Counted from the stretch's first letter, positions 34,926 through 47,693 are shown. The stretch: 64,000 nt of DNA from Hetaerina americana (GCA_022747635.1 JAKTNV010000002.1:2380501-2444500), one strand, 5' to 3'. Translations and numbers: made by a program. Notes: generated from the letters alone by a model not told the origin.

Positions 34926-35474
34926 GGATCCTTCATCAGATGGACGTCGCTGAACCCTAAGGATTAATTACAAAGAATATCCCCCCGTGGGTCAGCAGCT
35001 TCCCTCTTACGTGCACAGACATCGTATGAGAGGCGGGGGAGCTCGAAAAGTGCGCCCAAACCGCGAGGCGTCGTCGCTTCTATTCGTCACTGTCCAGCCC
35101 TGCTCCGTTCACGTCTCTCGGTCCAAGATCCTCCGAAATCATTGGAGACTTCGGCCCTTCACGACTGGTCCAGGGGGGGGGGGGAGAATCAGGGTGTTTC
35201 ATCGCAACGTTATTTTGGATCGATGCAAAATAAATTGATTTCACATAAATTAGGGAAAATTGTTGGCATAGCTATGAATCACATTCCGAGCGCATTGTGA
35301 TTTGACGAGTGCATTGGCAAATATACTACGGCATATTTACTATTTCAATAAGTTTTCCATCATCCATCATAGTATCAAAAATTTTATTTTCCATTATCAT
35401 TTTCACTTTAACTTGAAAAAATGTTAGAACGTAGAAAAATATGCGTCAATATTATTAGCATTTGTCTCAGACGA
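34926..35474. other. No recognised gene
   Basis: A GC-rich patch (34990-35200) with a 12-base G run is followed by AT-rich sequence. No motif or shared repeat was seen. Confidence 0.35.
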
Positions 35475-35663
35475 ATTTATTTATTAAATTTGCATTAGTC
35501 CGAAAAGAGTATTTCAACCTTTACACCGGACTTTAAACATTGATATAACAATTTGCAATTACATACGCCCAAGCCCTAGGTGGAGGAGAAACCACCTAGG
35601 CGGGAATCGACCCCGCGACCACTGGGTTTGCAGACGGGGACGTTACCCCGCCGCCACTGAGTT
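35475..35663 (-). mobile_element. tRNA-derived SINE, family 1, diverged copy
   Basis: Same layout as 15979-16172: AATTTATTTATT tail side, GTCCGAAAAGAG, CCCAAGCCCTAGG, GGCGGGAATCGACCCCGCGA and GGACGTTACCCCGCCGCCAC. It is more diverged than the other two copies. Confidence 0.8.
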
Positions 35664-36021
35664 ACCATTTAGATAAGTACGATAAAGAAATATCTTTACT
35701 CTGAGGTTGTACTCGTAATGTTAATCGAAATTATTTTCCAAAAAAAATTAATTCGATGTATGAGGCGATAAAAATTTTTATATGTACATTTACGACCTAC
35801 AACAAAGAATGGGCGGTCCCTGAAATATTGGAAAATCGAGAAGAATCGAATATTAAGTATAGCCCGGCGCATGAGAAGAGGCAGTACCATAACACTCTCC
35901 AGGCGTCGAGGTCTCCAAGAAGAAAATCAGCCAAAAGGAGTTCCAAGAATTGCTTGACCAGTGCACATAGAGTGGCCCAATCAGGTGACACTTGGGGGTG
36001 ATCACTGTGGGTGGAACGAGA
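35664..36021. other. No recognised gene
   Basis: Short open frames on both strands without motifs lie between the SINE and the family C mariner. Confidence 0.35.
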
Positions 36022-37083
36022 GTTGCTACTTATATTCTGAGCCTTGACAACACTCAAGTGCTTTAGGCGCCATCTGAAGTTTCCATCCGAAAGTTTGACC
36101 CTTTTAACGCTAACTTTCTTCAGAAAATTTTGTCGATCATAACGTGTGCTGTTGACAGTGACTCGAAATTTTTGTCTCAGCGAAAAAATGGAGTTCACTA
36201 GTGAACACTTTCGGGCGATGATTTATTTACGACGTTCGACGTGGATTATCAAGACAGGAGCGCATCGATCAACTAACTTCCACTTTTGGCGATTAAGTCC
36301 TTTTCTTCGCCTCTGTGAAACGCTGGTATACTAGCGCTAGAAACGCTAGTAACGAATGCCATCGCGGCCGCCGTTTGCTCAGCGACGACAGTCGTGAATG
36401 TCATCCAAAATCAGTTTTGCCAGAAGACATTAATGCTGTTCAAGAACTAGTAAAGGAAGATCGTCATGTGATTTATCGTGAGATTGAGGCATCCTCGGGG
36501 GTCAGTACGACGAGCATCAATAAGACATTGCATGAACTTGCAGCTGTGAAAAGAATTTATTCGTGTTGGATCCCGGATAAATAGCTGGACATGTGGCAAC
36601 CGTACCGTTGGAGCAACGTAGAACCGTGAATTCTGAATGGTACACGAGAATTTGTTTGCCAGAGGTGCTTGGTTAAATACGCGGAAAAAAGAAGCGGCAA
36701 CGAGGGATCATTCTTCATCATGACAATGCAAGCTCTCACAGATCGGCTGAAACAACTACCTATTGGGCTGACCAAAATGTCAAATTGATGGGTCAAAATC
36801 CTCCGTACAGCCCTGATATAGCACCAAATGACTTCTTTTCATTCATTTTATTTATCACGAAAAAATAGCGTGACCAACGTTTTTCGGCGCCTGAAGAAGT
36901 CGATGCATTCAAAAACCATGTTTTGGAGGTTCCTAAATCGGAGTGGAAAAAGTGTTGTGAAAATTGGTTCGAGGGCATGCGAAAGTGTATCGATTATCAT
37001 GGAGAATACTTCGAAAATCAACCAAGCAATTTTCAACAATAAATTACTGTGTTTTCATGATTAGGCTGAACATATAAATAGTA
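36022..37083 (+). mobile_element. Mariner-like family C, full-length but decayed
   Basis: Ends are inverted relatives: TTGCTACTTATATTCTGAGC on the left, and GGCTGAACATATAAATAG read inverted on the right. The transposase starts near ATG 36188 (MEFTSEHFRAMIY). It continues with an N-terminal DNA-binding half (36330-36580: CHRGRRLLSDDSRECHPKSV, EDINAVQELVKEDRHVIYRE, VSTTSINKTLHELAAVKRIY). The segment with the first catalytic aspartate is shortened. The second and third catalytic blocks are readable in another frame as HHDNASSHRSAETTTYW (about 36712) and NPPYSPDIAPNDFF (about 36800). Stops and frameshifts inactivate it. A 3' fragment of this family lies at 9893-10152. Confidence 0.75.
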
Positions 37084-37290
37084 AACCCAAACTGGTCATC
37101 CCCTAAGTGCTCATTTGCCCTACTCTCTATCCTTTTGTTTATGATCCTGAGAACAACTTTAGCTGCATGGGATATCAAACTTATCGTCCTGTAAGATCTT
37201 TGCTGACAGTTAGAGATAAGTCGGGTAAGATAATATTTGACACAGGAAAGATCCAGGAGAGATGGAAGGAATATATAGAAGAACTGTATA

Positions 37291-38622
37291 CTACCTTGAT
37301 CAAAAAGTTCCCGGAATAACCACCGTGTGGCGCTCCCATCGTTCCGATTTGAGTTCTGTTTTTTTTGTTAAATTGGTACATCTGTTGTTGATATTCCCTT
37401 TAAATCTTAGTGTCATAACTTGACATTTGCAAAAGTTACGTAGCCAAGAGTACATCTATCTCTGTGTGTGTTGGCGATTTTTTACAATTTCAGAAATGGA
37501 TTTAAATTTGCAACAACGAACTTGTATTAAATTTTGCGTAAAAAACGGATTTAGTGGCGCACGGACGTTGGAAATGTTGGAAAAGTGTTTCGGCAACGAT
37601 TCTCTAAAAAAAACGGTCGTTTACCAGTGGCACGAGCGGTTCAGAAGTGGTCGTGAGTCAATCGAAGATGATGAACGCAGTGGCAGACCATCGACATCGA
37701 AAGTCGGTGAAAAAATTGATAAAGTAAAAGAAATGTTGGTCAATAACCGCAAATTAACCATCAGAGAAATAGCGGAGGACTTGAACATTGCCTATGGATC
37801 CGCCCAAGACATTGTGGTTAATGATTTGGGTTTCCGTCGTGTAGCAGCAAAGTTGGTGCCAAAAGACCTCAATTTCATGCAAAAAAGAGACCGTGTTGAC
37901 GTCGCAAAAGACATGATTTGCGAGGCTGAATCCGATCCCACATTCATCAAAAGGATCATTACTGGAGACGAGACGTGGGTTTATGAGTACGACACGCAAT
38001 CCAGACATCAGGCAAGTGAATGGCGTTCACCAAATGAGCCGAGACCAAAAAAACCACGTCGTTTTCAGTCAAAAAAGAAGGCAATGCTGACGGTTTTCAT
38101 GGATTACAACGGTGTAGTGCATCATGAATTTTTGCCAGAAGGCCAGACAGTAAACAAAGAGTATTATTTGGGCGTTATGAGACGTTTGCGTGAAGCAATT
38201 CGCCGAAAGAGACCAGAAATGTGGGCAGAAAACTCGTGGATTTTGCACCATGATAACGCACCGTCGCACAGTGCTATCATTATTCGTAATTTTTTGACGA
38301 AAAATGCAACAAATACCATCCAACAGCCACAGAATTCACCTGATTTGGCTCCCTGTGACTTCTTTCTGTTCAATCGAGTTAAAAAACCATTACGGGGAAC
38401 GCGTTTTAGCAGCCGAGAGGAAGTAATGGAAAAATCGCAGGAAGCACTGATGGACATACCGAAAACCGAATATAAAAAATGTTTCGAGGATTGGATCAAG
38501 CGCTGGCATAAGTGTGTTGCAGTCGATGGGGATTACTTTGAAGGGGACAATATAGATTTAGATGAATAAACTTGTATTTTTAATTTTCTGAATAAATTCC
38601 GGGAAATTTTTGATCAAGGTAG
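37291..38622 (+). mobile_element. Mariner A copy 1, full length, intact
   Basis: 1332 bases between TA dinucleotides at 37289-37290 and 38623-38624, inserted into LINE A sequence. Removing it and one TA restores the LINE text. The ends are inverted repeats of about 27 bases beginning CTACCTTGATCAAAAA, with a single mismatch over the first 24. It carries one uninterrupted transposase gene. The sister copy at 53924-55255 has exactly the same length. Confidence 0.95.
37496..38569 (+). CDS. Mariner transposase, intact (copy A1)
   Basis: This encodes a cut-and-paste transposase of the mariner (IS630/Tc1/mariner) family, which binds its element's terminal repeats and inserts at TA. I use ATG 37496, giving 357 residues (MDLNLQQRTCIKFC...); mariner transposases are usually about 340-360. 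The open frame continues upstream without another ATG. Residues 1-110 hold paired helix-turn-helix regions, including VVYQWHERFRSGRESIEDD and SGRPSTSK. The catalytic triad is complete: D158 in TGDETWVYEY, D253 in HHDNAPSH and D288 in SPDLAPCDFFLF. D253 and D288 are separated by 34 residues, the mariner DD34D signature. The terminal repeats and TA duplication are in place, so the copy could be active. It differs from copy A2 at residues 249 (Ile here) and 279 (Gln here). Confidence 0.95.
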   Translation: MDLNLQQRTCIKFCVKNGFSGARTLEMLEKCFGNDSLKKTVVYQWHERFRSGRESIEDDERSGRPSTSKVGEKIDKVKEMLVNNRKLTIREIAEDLNIAYGSAQDIVVNDLGFRRVAAKLVPKDLNFMQKRDRVDVAKDMICEAESDPTFIKRIITGDETWVYEYDTQSRHQASEWRSPNEPRPKKPRRFQSKKKAMLTVFMDYNGVVHHEFLPEGQTVNKEYYLGVMRRLREAIRRKRPEMWAENSWILHHDNAPSHSAIIIRNFLTKNATNTIQQPQNSPDLAPCDFFLFNRVKKPLRGTRFSSREEVMEKSQEALMDIPKTEYKKCFEDWIKRWHKCVAVDGDYFEGDNIDLDE

Positions 38623-39002
38623 TAGTAAAGAACTTAGACCTACAAAGTTAGACATAGAAAATGGGCATGATGTAGAGGAAGATAGCTTAGGTCCAGGCAT
38701 ACTCGACGGTGAGATAGAAAGGGCATTAAGGGAGAAGAAACTATAAATAAGGCCGTGGGGGTGGATAACATTCCTGCGGAACTATTGAAATGTTTGGGCA
38801 AATGTGGGAGGAAGAGGCTATATGGGCTGATTCGTAGTATCTATGAGGAAGGAAACTGGCTGGTAGACTTCGTGAGATCAGTTTTAGTTCCTATTCCGAA
38901 AAAGGCTAAATCATGAGCACTCGGTATCCAACCGAAAATGAACGAGCTGGAAATGGCAACTGATTTCGTGTCATTAAGTTATGAATAAGTTCTTAACATT
39001 AT

Positions 39003-39193
39003 TTTTTTTTATTCAGTATTAGTCCGAAAACGGCGCATTTTGGCCTTTACATCGAACTGTTAACAACGATAACAATGGACACATTTACAAACACCCATGC
39101 CCTAGATGGAGGGAAACTCACCCAGGCGGGAATGGAACCCGCGACCCTTGGAGTGGCAGACGAGGACGTTACCCCGCCGCCACCGGGGTCGGC
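39003..39193 (-). mobile_element. tRNA-derived SINE, family 1
   Basis: Very similar to 15979-16172: TATTCAGTATTAGTCCGAAA, GGCGCATTTTGGCCTTTACA, GCCCTAGATGGAGGGAAACT and the inverted tRNA-like head up to CCACCGGGGTCGGC. The T-rich start is the inverted tail. Confidence 0.85.
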
Positions 39194-39486
39194 ATATTGA
39201 GGCATCACCGAAAAACCGGACACCAAAACATTGGGATATTGTCGACATGAGTTATAAAATAACTAGGGATGGTGGGGCTAATATTATCCAACGAGAGATT
39301 AAAACTTAAATTTCATCTGTTAGATTTGACTTTGACAACTAAAAATTCACAGAGAAACTGAAGTAACAGCCTCACTAAGAATGCACAGATTTATCTGAAA
39401 AATGACAAAAAGTTGCTATCATTTCGATTAAGGCCTCTTAATCTTCTCCCAATTGTCTCCAGAGATGAAAGGGCGTTCAACTCGAA
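39194..39486. other. Intergenic, no recognised feature
   Basis: AT-rich spacer between the SINE and the possible final exon of the small upstream gene. No repeat or ORF of note. Confidence 0.35.
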
Positions 39487-39999
39487 TTAGGCCGATTTAA
39501 CGGCCAGGAACTTGAAATTTTTCGCTAGTTGGGTAAGTTACATTAGAAACTTTAATTTTCAGAAGAAGTAAATAAAAACTGGGGTAGGGCATATGATTTT
39601 GAAAACCACCAAAGTTGTAAAAACAGGAAAAACAACTCCATATTAGTGTAAGGCAAATTACTTTGATTCGACAATTAAGTACGGAAATCATGCCATACGA
39701 AAGGGGATACAACCAAGAAATATCTTGGCAAGAAGCACTAAGTTTTCCATCTCACCTTCTGAAGTCATATCCTTGGGGGGCTTCCTTTGTGCGGATACAA
39801 ATCCCACGTTGTTAATTTTACCATATTTAATATTTTTAGTGGCAATGGTTGGGTCTATGTCTACAGCTGTTTCCTTTTCGGGTAATTCCACATTCACTGA
39901 AGCTACTCCGGCAATTCCTCCCACGTTACTTTCAGTAGGTTTCGTGGAAGGCTCGCACGCCTTGCCCTTAATGTCAACTGCAGAAGTGTGCTTATCCAT
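39487..39999 (-). CDS. Hypothetical small protein, head-to-head with ALG11
   Basis: I do not recognise this protein. On the minus strand an open frame starts at ATG 39999 (MDKHTSAVDIKGKACEPS...). It is rich in Lys, Glu, Thr and Val and contains KINNVGFVSAQRKPPKDM. Unspliced, it runs to a stop at 39688 (about 103 residues). A good splice donor (AAG then GTGAGA) occurs at 39756/39755, after the codons for KDMTSE. Joining it to an acceptor before 39524 gives an in-frame end AKNFKFLAVKSA and a stop at 39487, about 93 residues in total. An alternative acceptor before about 39402 also exists. It lacks transposon motifs and sits 665 bases from the ALG11 start on the opposite strand, which suggests a shared promoter region. 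Whether it is a real gene, and its splicing, are inference. Confidence 0.35.
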
Positions 40000-40664
40000 G
40001 TCTGACAATTTTACGAAAGCATCCGATTAATATAAAAGCACAAATTCGAGTACATTTATTAAGACGTAAACCCGTGCGCAGCGCAGATCTTACAGGCGTA
40101 TCGCGTAGATTGCCGCACACGTTTACTTGCACTTTAAGACCATATCCATCCGATGACACAAAACTAGTACATGCTCAGCGGATGCTACAACATATGGGGT
40201 TCTACAAAATAACCCATAATTTCTTATTGAGAATTTTAAAGCGTAAATTCACATAACTCTTCCCACACGTCACATTCGGTCACTTTCTAACACAGACTGC
40301 ACTTCTCCTTTTGCGGCAGCGCTTCTACCGGATAGTTTGTGAGTTGCTAGCATTCGATAAAAATTTGAATGTCGATATCTCTGAAAATTTGAATGTCTCT
40401 TCGTTTCTTGCGCATTCTCAAGCGGTGATTTTCGTGTGGTGTTGTCACTGTCGATCAGATGTCCTTTCTCTGAGTTATACAGAATTCCAAATCAGTTTTT
40501 ATATGTAGTGATGAAATTAATGTGCGCGCACGCCCAAAATGCTTTTGTAAGTTTTTGTTTCTGTACATGTCGTCAAATAAAATTCCAGTCGATTCCAATG
40601 AGGGAAATTGTAAACGTCTACTGTCTGACGCAATACCAATTTTATCTGCAGGTCTTTTATACAC
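40000..40664. promoter_or_regulatory. Presumed bidirectional promoter / ALG11 5' region
   Basis: This stretch lies between the divergent start codons of the hypothetical gene and ALG11. It has no transposon sequence and no convincing coding frame; short frames at 40074-40508 carry no motif. No TATA box or initiator can be assigned with confidence. The label follows from position only. Confidence 0.35.
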
Positions 40665-43600
40665 ATGTTTTTCATCAGTGGAGTTTTGGCCTCATGCATT
40701 ATAATAGCAATATTCGTGGTATTTCTTAAGTTCTTGCAGGTGGTAAGTCATTATGAGATGACTTTTATAACTGTGTAATCAATTCTTAGCTATTTAATAA
40801 ATTTGCACTTCCAGAAAATCAGAAGAAGAAAGGCATCTCAGGAGAAGGCAGCCGATCCGGTTGTAGCTTTTTTTCACCCTTACTGTAATGCAGGAGGTGG
40901 TGGGGAGCGTGTATTGTGGTGTGCTTTGAAAGCATTACAGGCGAGGTAGAAATACGTTTGGTATCTCAAATCTGTCAGTGTAATTATTTATTCCGTGTTG
41001 AATGGCTGTTTATAAGTTTTCCTGTTTTAGATACCCTGAAAGTAGGTACGTTGTGTACACTGGTGATGTGGATGTTTCACCTGATGAGATACTACGTCGA
41101 GTTGGGGAAAGATTTAACATCAGTTTAGTTCAGCCTGTTGAGTTCGTGTATCTGAGAAAGAGACGATGGGTTGAAGCATATATGTACCCATATTTCACTT
41201 TGCTTGGGCAAAGTATTGGGTCAATGTATCTTGGTTTGGAAGCTCTATTAGCTCTTGTTCCAGGTGAGTCGCACTTGTTTGATCTGACTAGATTATAGAG
41301 GTAGACCATTCAAGTTATCATTAGTAGTCATGTTTTTTTGACGTATTACTTAGCTTATTATTCTTAATTATGTGATCGAATGCCTTGCATAGTAGCATCA
41401 TATTAGGAGCCTAGCCGTGAAAAGTATGATGCATTCAGATTCCTTGACTAGAATGGCCTTTTATTATTACATATGTATGTTTCCTGATTCATTATAAATA
41501 TATTAGTAGATGAACTCACAAAAATCCCACTATTTTCCCTTTAGATATTTTTATAGATACTACAGGGTATGCATTTACCCTTCCACTGTTTCGATACTTG
41601 GGTGGCTGTGAGCATATTGGATGTTATGTGCACTATCCAACTATCACGTCAGATATGCTAAAGAGAGTGTCATCAAGAGTGGCAACTCACAACAATCGCT
41701 CCTCAGTAGCTAGGTCTCCACTTCTAACCGCTGGGAAACTGATGTATTACCGAACCTTTGCTACACTATACTCTTGGGCTGGAAATGTTTCGGACATAGT
41801 CATGGCTAACTCAAGTTGGACCGAAGAGCATCTCCATCGCCTCTGGAATGTACCTCTACGCACTCACAGGTTCTCTTTCATTGCTACTTATAGCTGTGGT
41901 TCAGATAATCATATCATTAGTCTATTAGCAAAAGGATTCTTAGACTTATTTGTGCATGCATGAGTTTAGATCACTGTGAAAATGGGATTATTTTTTGTCA
42001 TTTTCATTACAAAAATTGATTGTATTGGACCCTGCCCTGTAACAGTTGTTCTTTAATGGCATATCACACAGGGTAAATGATTTATTTTTTATTATCCCTT
42101 GCAATTTCTCAGCTTCTGTCGGCTTTCTTGTAAAGATTCATTAAAGTTTTATGCTTGGAGTAAAATGATGTCTGTATCATTATTGATTGGTTTAGTAGTT
42201 CTAAAGAAAGCGCCGAGAGGCTAATTCTCTGGGAATGTCCCATGCTTGCTTCTGTGCTGGGTGTTCTCTCTTAAAGCCGCAGGAAGTTGGTGAAAAGCAG
42301 CAATAGCTAAATGAATGAAGGGGCAAGAAATGAAGTGAAAAGGAGGGGAAGTAGTATTTACTGTTTCTGCTTAGAGTTCCTGTGGGCTACTTGCTCGTTA
42401 AGCATGACTATTAATTGAGGAGATAATGGCATTTCCCTCCCTCACCCCTTAAATGCCTTGGCTCCCTGCAGACTTAGCCCATGACAGTAAATGAAATGAA
42501 TCTTTGCTTGTTAGTGAAATGCCGTGCTGTGCTCACTGAGAAAGATATGTGGTTGTTTAGCTGGGATATGAACTGGTTTAGTAATTTTCAAATTTTTGCA
42601 TGGTCACTCTCGCTGAATCCTGCTTTTAGCGTATTAATCAAATGAATGCTATGGATCTACGTGGTTGTTTGTATCTTTGTATGTTTAACCTTTAAATATA
42701 ATATCAATATTTTAATTGTTATTAACCAATTAGTTAAAGTTATGAGTTAACTTTCCTGGGAATTAGAGCGCTCATGTTTCTTAAATTTACGCCCAATATC
42801 AGTATTGTTCAATGATGCTTTTTACACAGGTGTCAATGTTAAGTTTCTCAATTGTGTCAGAATGTATTAGATCTCAAGAAATCAAGTGTTAAAGTTAATG
42901 GTCTTTCGGAGCATTACATGTATTGGCCAACATTTAGCATGTATTTTACTTATTTCAGGATATATCCACCGTGTGATGTGGATGAATTAAAAGCCATTCC
43001 ACTTAAGGATGATACTAGAAAACCTTTCATACAGATAGTGTCTGTTGGGCAGTTTCGACCCGAGAAAGATCATCCTTTGCAAATACGAGCCATGTATCAG
43101 CTCAGGCAGGTGAGATTTTTATGGTATTATTTCACTTATGTTTTTGTTTCTTTATTTTATTTGGTTAATACATATGTATATGTAAAGATTTTTAACTTCT
43201 AATTCAAAATGAGTCAAAACAGTGCTGTATGTTAAATTTAAAATAATAGTTGTAAATCTTTGATAAATAATCAAAAAAAAGACTGAAACATTTTTACGAC
43301 CGAATTCTTTAGCCTTGATGACAGGACTTTTTAAAATTATGCTAAATATCTTATATTAATGAGTAGCAGTTGGTATAACTTAAAGAGAGAAGGAAATATG
43401 TTTCGTTGTTTCAATTGGAAATATAATTGATTAAGTGTTATACTTAACTGAAAAACAACAAATTAACATTGACTTCACAATTTACTAACAGCTGGCTCAA
43501 GAGTTTGCAAGTCGAGGAGATGTCCGATTCTTTAATGTTTTAAGTTTCCTGCACAAAAATAAAAATTTTCTGAATAGTAAGTTGACCTTAGCAAAAGAAA

Positions 43601-45642
43601 TTTAAAGTTTAAGGAAAAGAAATCACAAAAAATGCAATTCCCTTTAGGAAACAATGAATATTCATACCATGTCAGGAACCTGATTCCTCCTTTTAGTAAC
43701 TGATAAATGAAAAATGTGTTTTTTTGTTCGGAGAATCACTGACTCTTATGTTTAATTTATTTGTACAGATGGTATCGGAGGAGACATGGAGTCGCATTAA
43801 GTTGATATTCATCGGCTCCTGTCGTGGTTCCGAGGATGAGAATAGAGTCAAAGACATGCAGGATTTGTGTCGTCATTTTTCACTCGAAGATAATGTGGAA
43901 TTCAAAGTTAATGTACCCTACAATGAGCTGAAGGAGGAACTACAAGAAGGGACTATAGGTCTACATGCAATGTGGAATGAACATTTTGGAATAGGTTGAG
44001 TATTCTGTCAAATTGGCGTGGACGTGCATCAGATTTCGCCTTCATTTCATTGCACATTCGAAGCTGTGAGCTGACACTAATTGCTACAGTTTTTGCCATG
44101 ATTGTCTTGCCCTGAACAATGTCTTTTTCTCGACAGGTGTGGTGGAGTGCATGGCCGCTGGACTGATCATGGTCGCACACCGCTCTGGAGGGCCACTGGC
44201 CGATATAATTGTGGAGAACGAGGGCAGTCGAAATGGCTTTCTGGCCTCCGATGAAGTGGAGTACGCTCAATGCTTTTCCAAGATCATTGGCTTGTCCCCA
44301 GCGGCTCGGGGAAATATCAGGGAGGCTGCTAGGTGAGCATATTGCGTTACTGATGCTGCTCTCTTCCACCACTGCACTCTGAACATAAAAGCAATTATCA
44401 TGAAAATTATGTTAAAAGAAAGTATGATAAAGGAGTTATTAAAAAGATGCAGTTCATATATCCCACGTTCAGGGATGAACTGAGCCTTAAGTCCACTTCA
44501 ATACATTTCAGAGTCAGAGGAGGGAGGGGTTTTGCCTTCTGTTGTGCCACAGTTAGTTCATCTCAACTGAATAATAATCGTCATTGGTTGCCTCCTGTGC
44601 TATTACTTGGCCCTGAAATTCAAGGTGTAGCTTTGTCAGAGACGATAACACAAGCTTGGTGTAACATATCGGAAGAATTAAATGTTTTATTAGCCATCCT
44701 GTTCAGCCGATTTGACCATGGGGAATATTTTGTGTTGACTTTCCGCAAGCATGTTCATGACATGAAAAAGTCTCTTTTCTCTGCCTCCCCTTTCACCACA
44801 TATGCATGCGGCAGAGGATGTTAGGCCACGGTGAGCCTCTAATTACATGATTGCAAGGAATTGTGTGTGATGTGCTCCTTAGAGGGATGGCCGTTGATGT
44901 AAACTGTTGGTTTGTTTTATAATATATTTATTTGTTTAGGAAAAACAATCATGAAATTATTTATTCCTCCATATCTGTAGATTTATCTCAAAATCTGTGT
45001 TAAGTGCTCTGCCGTGATGTGTTATCATTATAATTTCTTTGGGGTCTGTAATGGAGATGATTGCCAAGTGTCATCTTTGAAGTCATAGTCGCAGCTGAAT
45101 CTCTTCTTGGCTACGGGGGCTCTAATGTTATTTACATTAATAGCCCTGGAACTTTCTCTTTTATAGCCTTGTATTTTCTTTTTGTAACTATGTTACATTT
45201 AGTAATCATATTTGAATCATCACACTTAATGGTCAACAACTCGGGGAAATATTGAGGCAAAGTAGCTCAGCCCTCTCAAGCTACTAGCCGCTCTAGTGAC
45301 AGACATATGGATTTCCCAAAATGTTGAGAGGGAAAGGGGTTAGAAGCAATATCCAAGGCTGATTTTAAATCATTCCTGTTATTAATAAATACTATATGAT
45401 AAGTGGATAATTTTCCCTCGAGATTTTTGTTTAATGCTCCACATTTTGTATGCATTGTATTTTGTACCCTAGTCCAATGAAAATGTCAACATTCATCTGT
45501 TAATTTTATTATGATATTTTCCGTTCACATCTACTTTGTTCATCTTTTTCCTTCCAGGTCATCTGTCAACAGATTTTCCGTAAAAGAGTTTGAAGAAGGA
45601 TTTCTCAGAGCAACGCAGCCTTTCTTCTCCAAGAAAACCTAG
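40665..45642 (+). CDS. ALG11: ALG11: GDP-mannose alpha-1,2-mannosyltransferase, eight exons
   Basis: ALG11 adds the fourth and fifth mannoses (alpha-1,2) to the dolichol-linked N-glycan precursor, using GDP-mannose on the cytosolic face of the ER. My exon model is 40665-40742, 40815-40945, 41031-41263, 41545-41869, 42959-43109, 43769-43994, 44137-44332 and 45558-45642. All junctions are GT-AG and the frame stays open. The total is 1425 bases, 474 residues; human ALG11 is about 492. Residues 2-25 form one membrane anchor ([20 protein letters not shown]). Residues 47-59 are [13 protein letters not shown], the family signature. Later come [61 protein letters not shown] and [18 protein letters not shown]. 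The GT4 E-x7-E motif is EHFGIGVVE (residues 377-385), split by the intron after exon 6. The donor after exon 4 (AG/GTTCTC) is weak but gives a precise family join. No defect is visible. Confidence 0.95.
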
Positions 45643-45664
45643 TCTTTCAAAATATTTAAATGTC

Positions 45665-45670
45665 ATTAAA
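45665..45670 (+). terminator. Possible ALG11 polyadenylation signal (ATTAAA)
   Basis: ATTAAA lies 22 bases after the ALG11 stop, with T-rich sequence downstream. A second AATTAAATG context near 45703 is an alternative. The 3' end would fall before the mariner at 45954. Confidence 0.4.
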
Positions 45671-45953
45671 ATTCGTTTAACTTAAACTCAATGTTTTATT
45701 TGCAATTAAATGTTTTTTTTGTGGAATAACTCATATTATTATTTAAGCCGATAGAAAGTGCGGAGACTTCTTTCTTTACGAAGAGAGATGAGGGAAACTA
45801 CCAGCTTTAGATTAAGTATCATTTAAGACAACTTCTATGTTGTATTCTGTTGTTCTCTTCACCGGCTTAACGTTCAAAGGGGAAATTACCTCAACCATAA
45901 AGTTCCTTTGGTGTGATGTCAAGTTTTCTCAAAGACCCTTGGAAATAATAATA

Positions 45954-46888
<935 letters not shown>

Positions 46889-47690
46889 CACACCTAATTA
46901 GAAACTTTAACGATAGAAAACTTGACATTTTGAAGACATTTTTCTGGTAGCCTCTCTACTGGGCGCGAACCCTGTGAGCAAACAGGTTTTTTCAATTTTG
47001 ATTTTAGCTAATACTTTCAAAAACTTGTCAATTCACTGCCCAAGTGCTTCATTTTTTTTGCTATTTCTGTTAATACTAAAAAACTATGCATTGCATGTCG
47101 TAATGCTCCCAAGTGTTTCCGTCTGGTGTAATTTCCAGTTACATTTCTTAGTCTGTTTTCTGTCTGTCTCTTTGTTCTTGTTATCAGTTTCACTTTGGCC
47201 AACAGAATTCAATTTAAATTGTACAAATAAATTAATATAATGATCTATATTTGGGCACTTGAACGTCTTCTTGCTCTTCTCTGCCATTGTGAATAAAGAA
47301 GTTAGTGAAGATCTCGGGAACACAATTGTCTGGTAATGCTCTCGATTTCTCATGTAATCCTAAGAATTTGGCAGATATACATCCATCCAAAGTCATTGGT
47401 AGAACACTGAAAACAAAGGAGCAACTGAAACACCTTACAATTGATCCAAGTTATATAAAAACCATTTTTTGTATTTCCCTGCCTGTAAAAATTCAACTTA
47501 CCTTTCGAACAGGAATTACATTGAGAATATTTATGCAAAAAAAGAAAGCATTTAATGATATTAGAATATCAGCAAGATAAAAGCTAATCTACAGGAAAGT
47601 AATGTGATAAAAAAGTGAAATTTTAGTTATCAGGGTGTGGGGGACTCCTTGTTTCTTCTGGTTTCCATGGAAAAGCTGAAACTCAATAAA
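46889..47690. other. AT-rich intergenic sequence, no recognised gene
   Basis: Overlapping frames at 46974-47240, 47084-47353 (minus) and 47305-47580 have no domain I can name and overlap one another. A remnant of an old transposon is possible. Confidence 0.35.
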
Positions 47691-47693
47691 ATG

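Larger units (their letters stand above)
37084..38908. mobile_element. Rearranged LINE A fragment with inverted halves, host of mariner A1
   Basis: 37084-37193 is LINE A on the minus strand; it covers RT sequence from TISLISHAAK to DDQFGF. 37194-37290 and 38625-38908 are LINE A on the plus strand, from SLLTVRDKSGKIIFDTGKIQ through RLYGLIRSIYEEGNW to VPIPKKAKS. The mariner at 37291-38622 splits the plus part. Read on the minus strand, the order is inverted upstream segment then sense downstream segment, with nearly adjacent breakpoints, as produced by twin priming. Both LINE ends are missing. Confidence 0.75.

Noticed and set aside
37754..38499. Minus-strand open frames across mariner A1, and the mirror frames at 54047-54792
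   Set aside because: They are antisense shadows of the transposase gene and appear identically in both copies.
43495..43580. Possible extra ALG11 exon after CTAACAG ([15 protein letters not shown])
   Set aside because: Joining 43109 directly to 43769 gives the expected family sequence with no gap, and no good donor follows this stretch.
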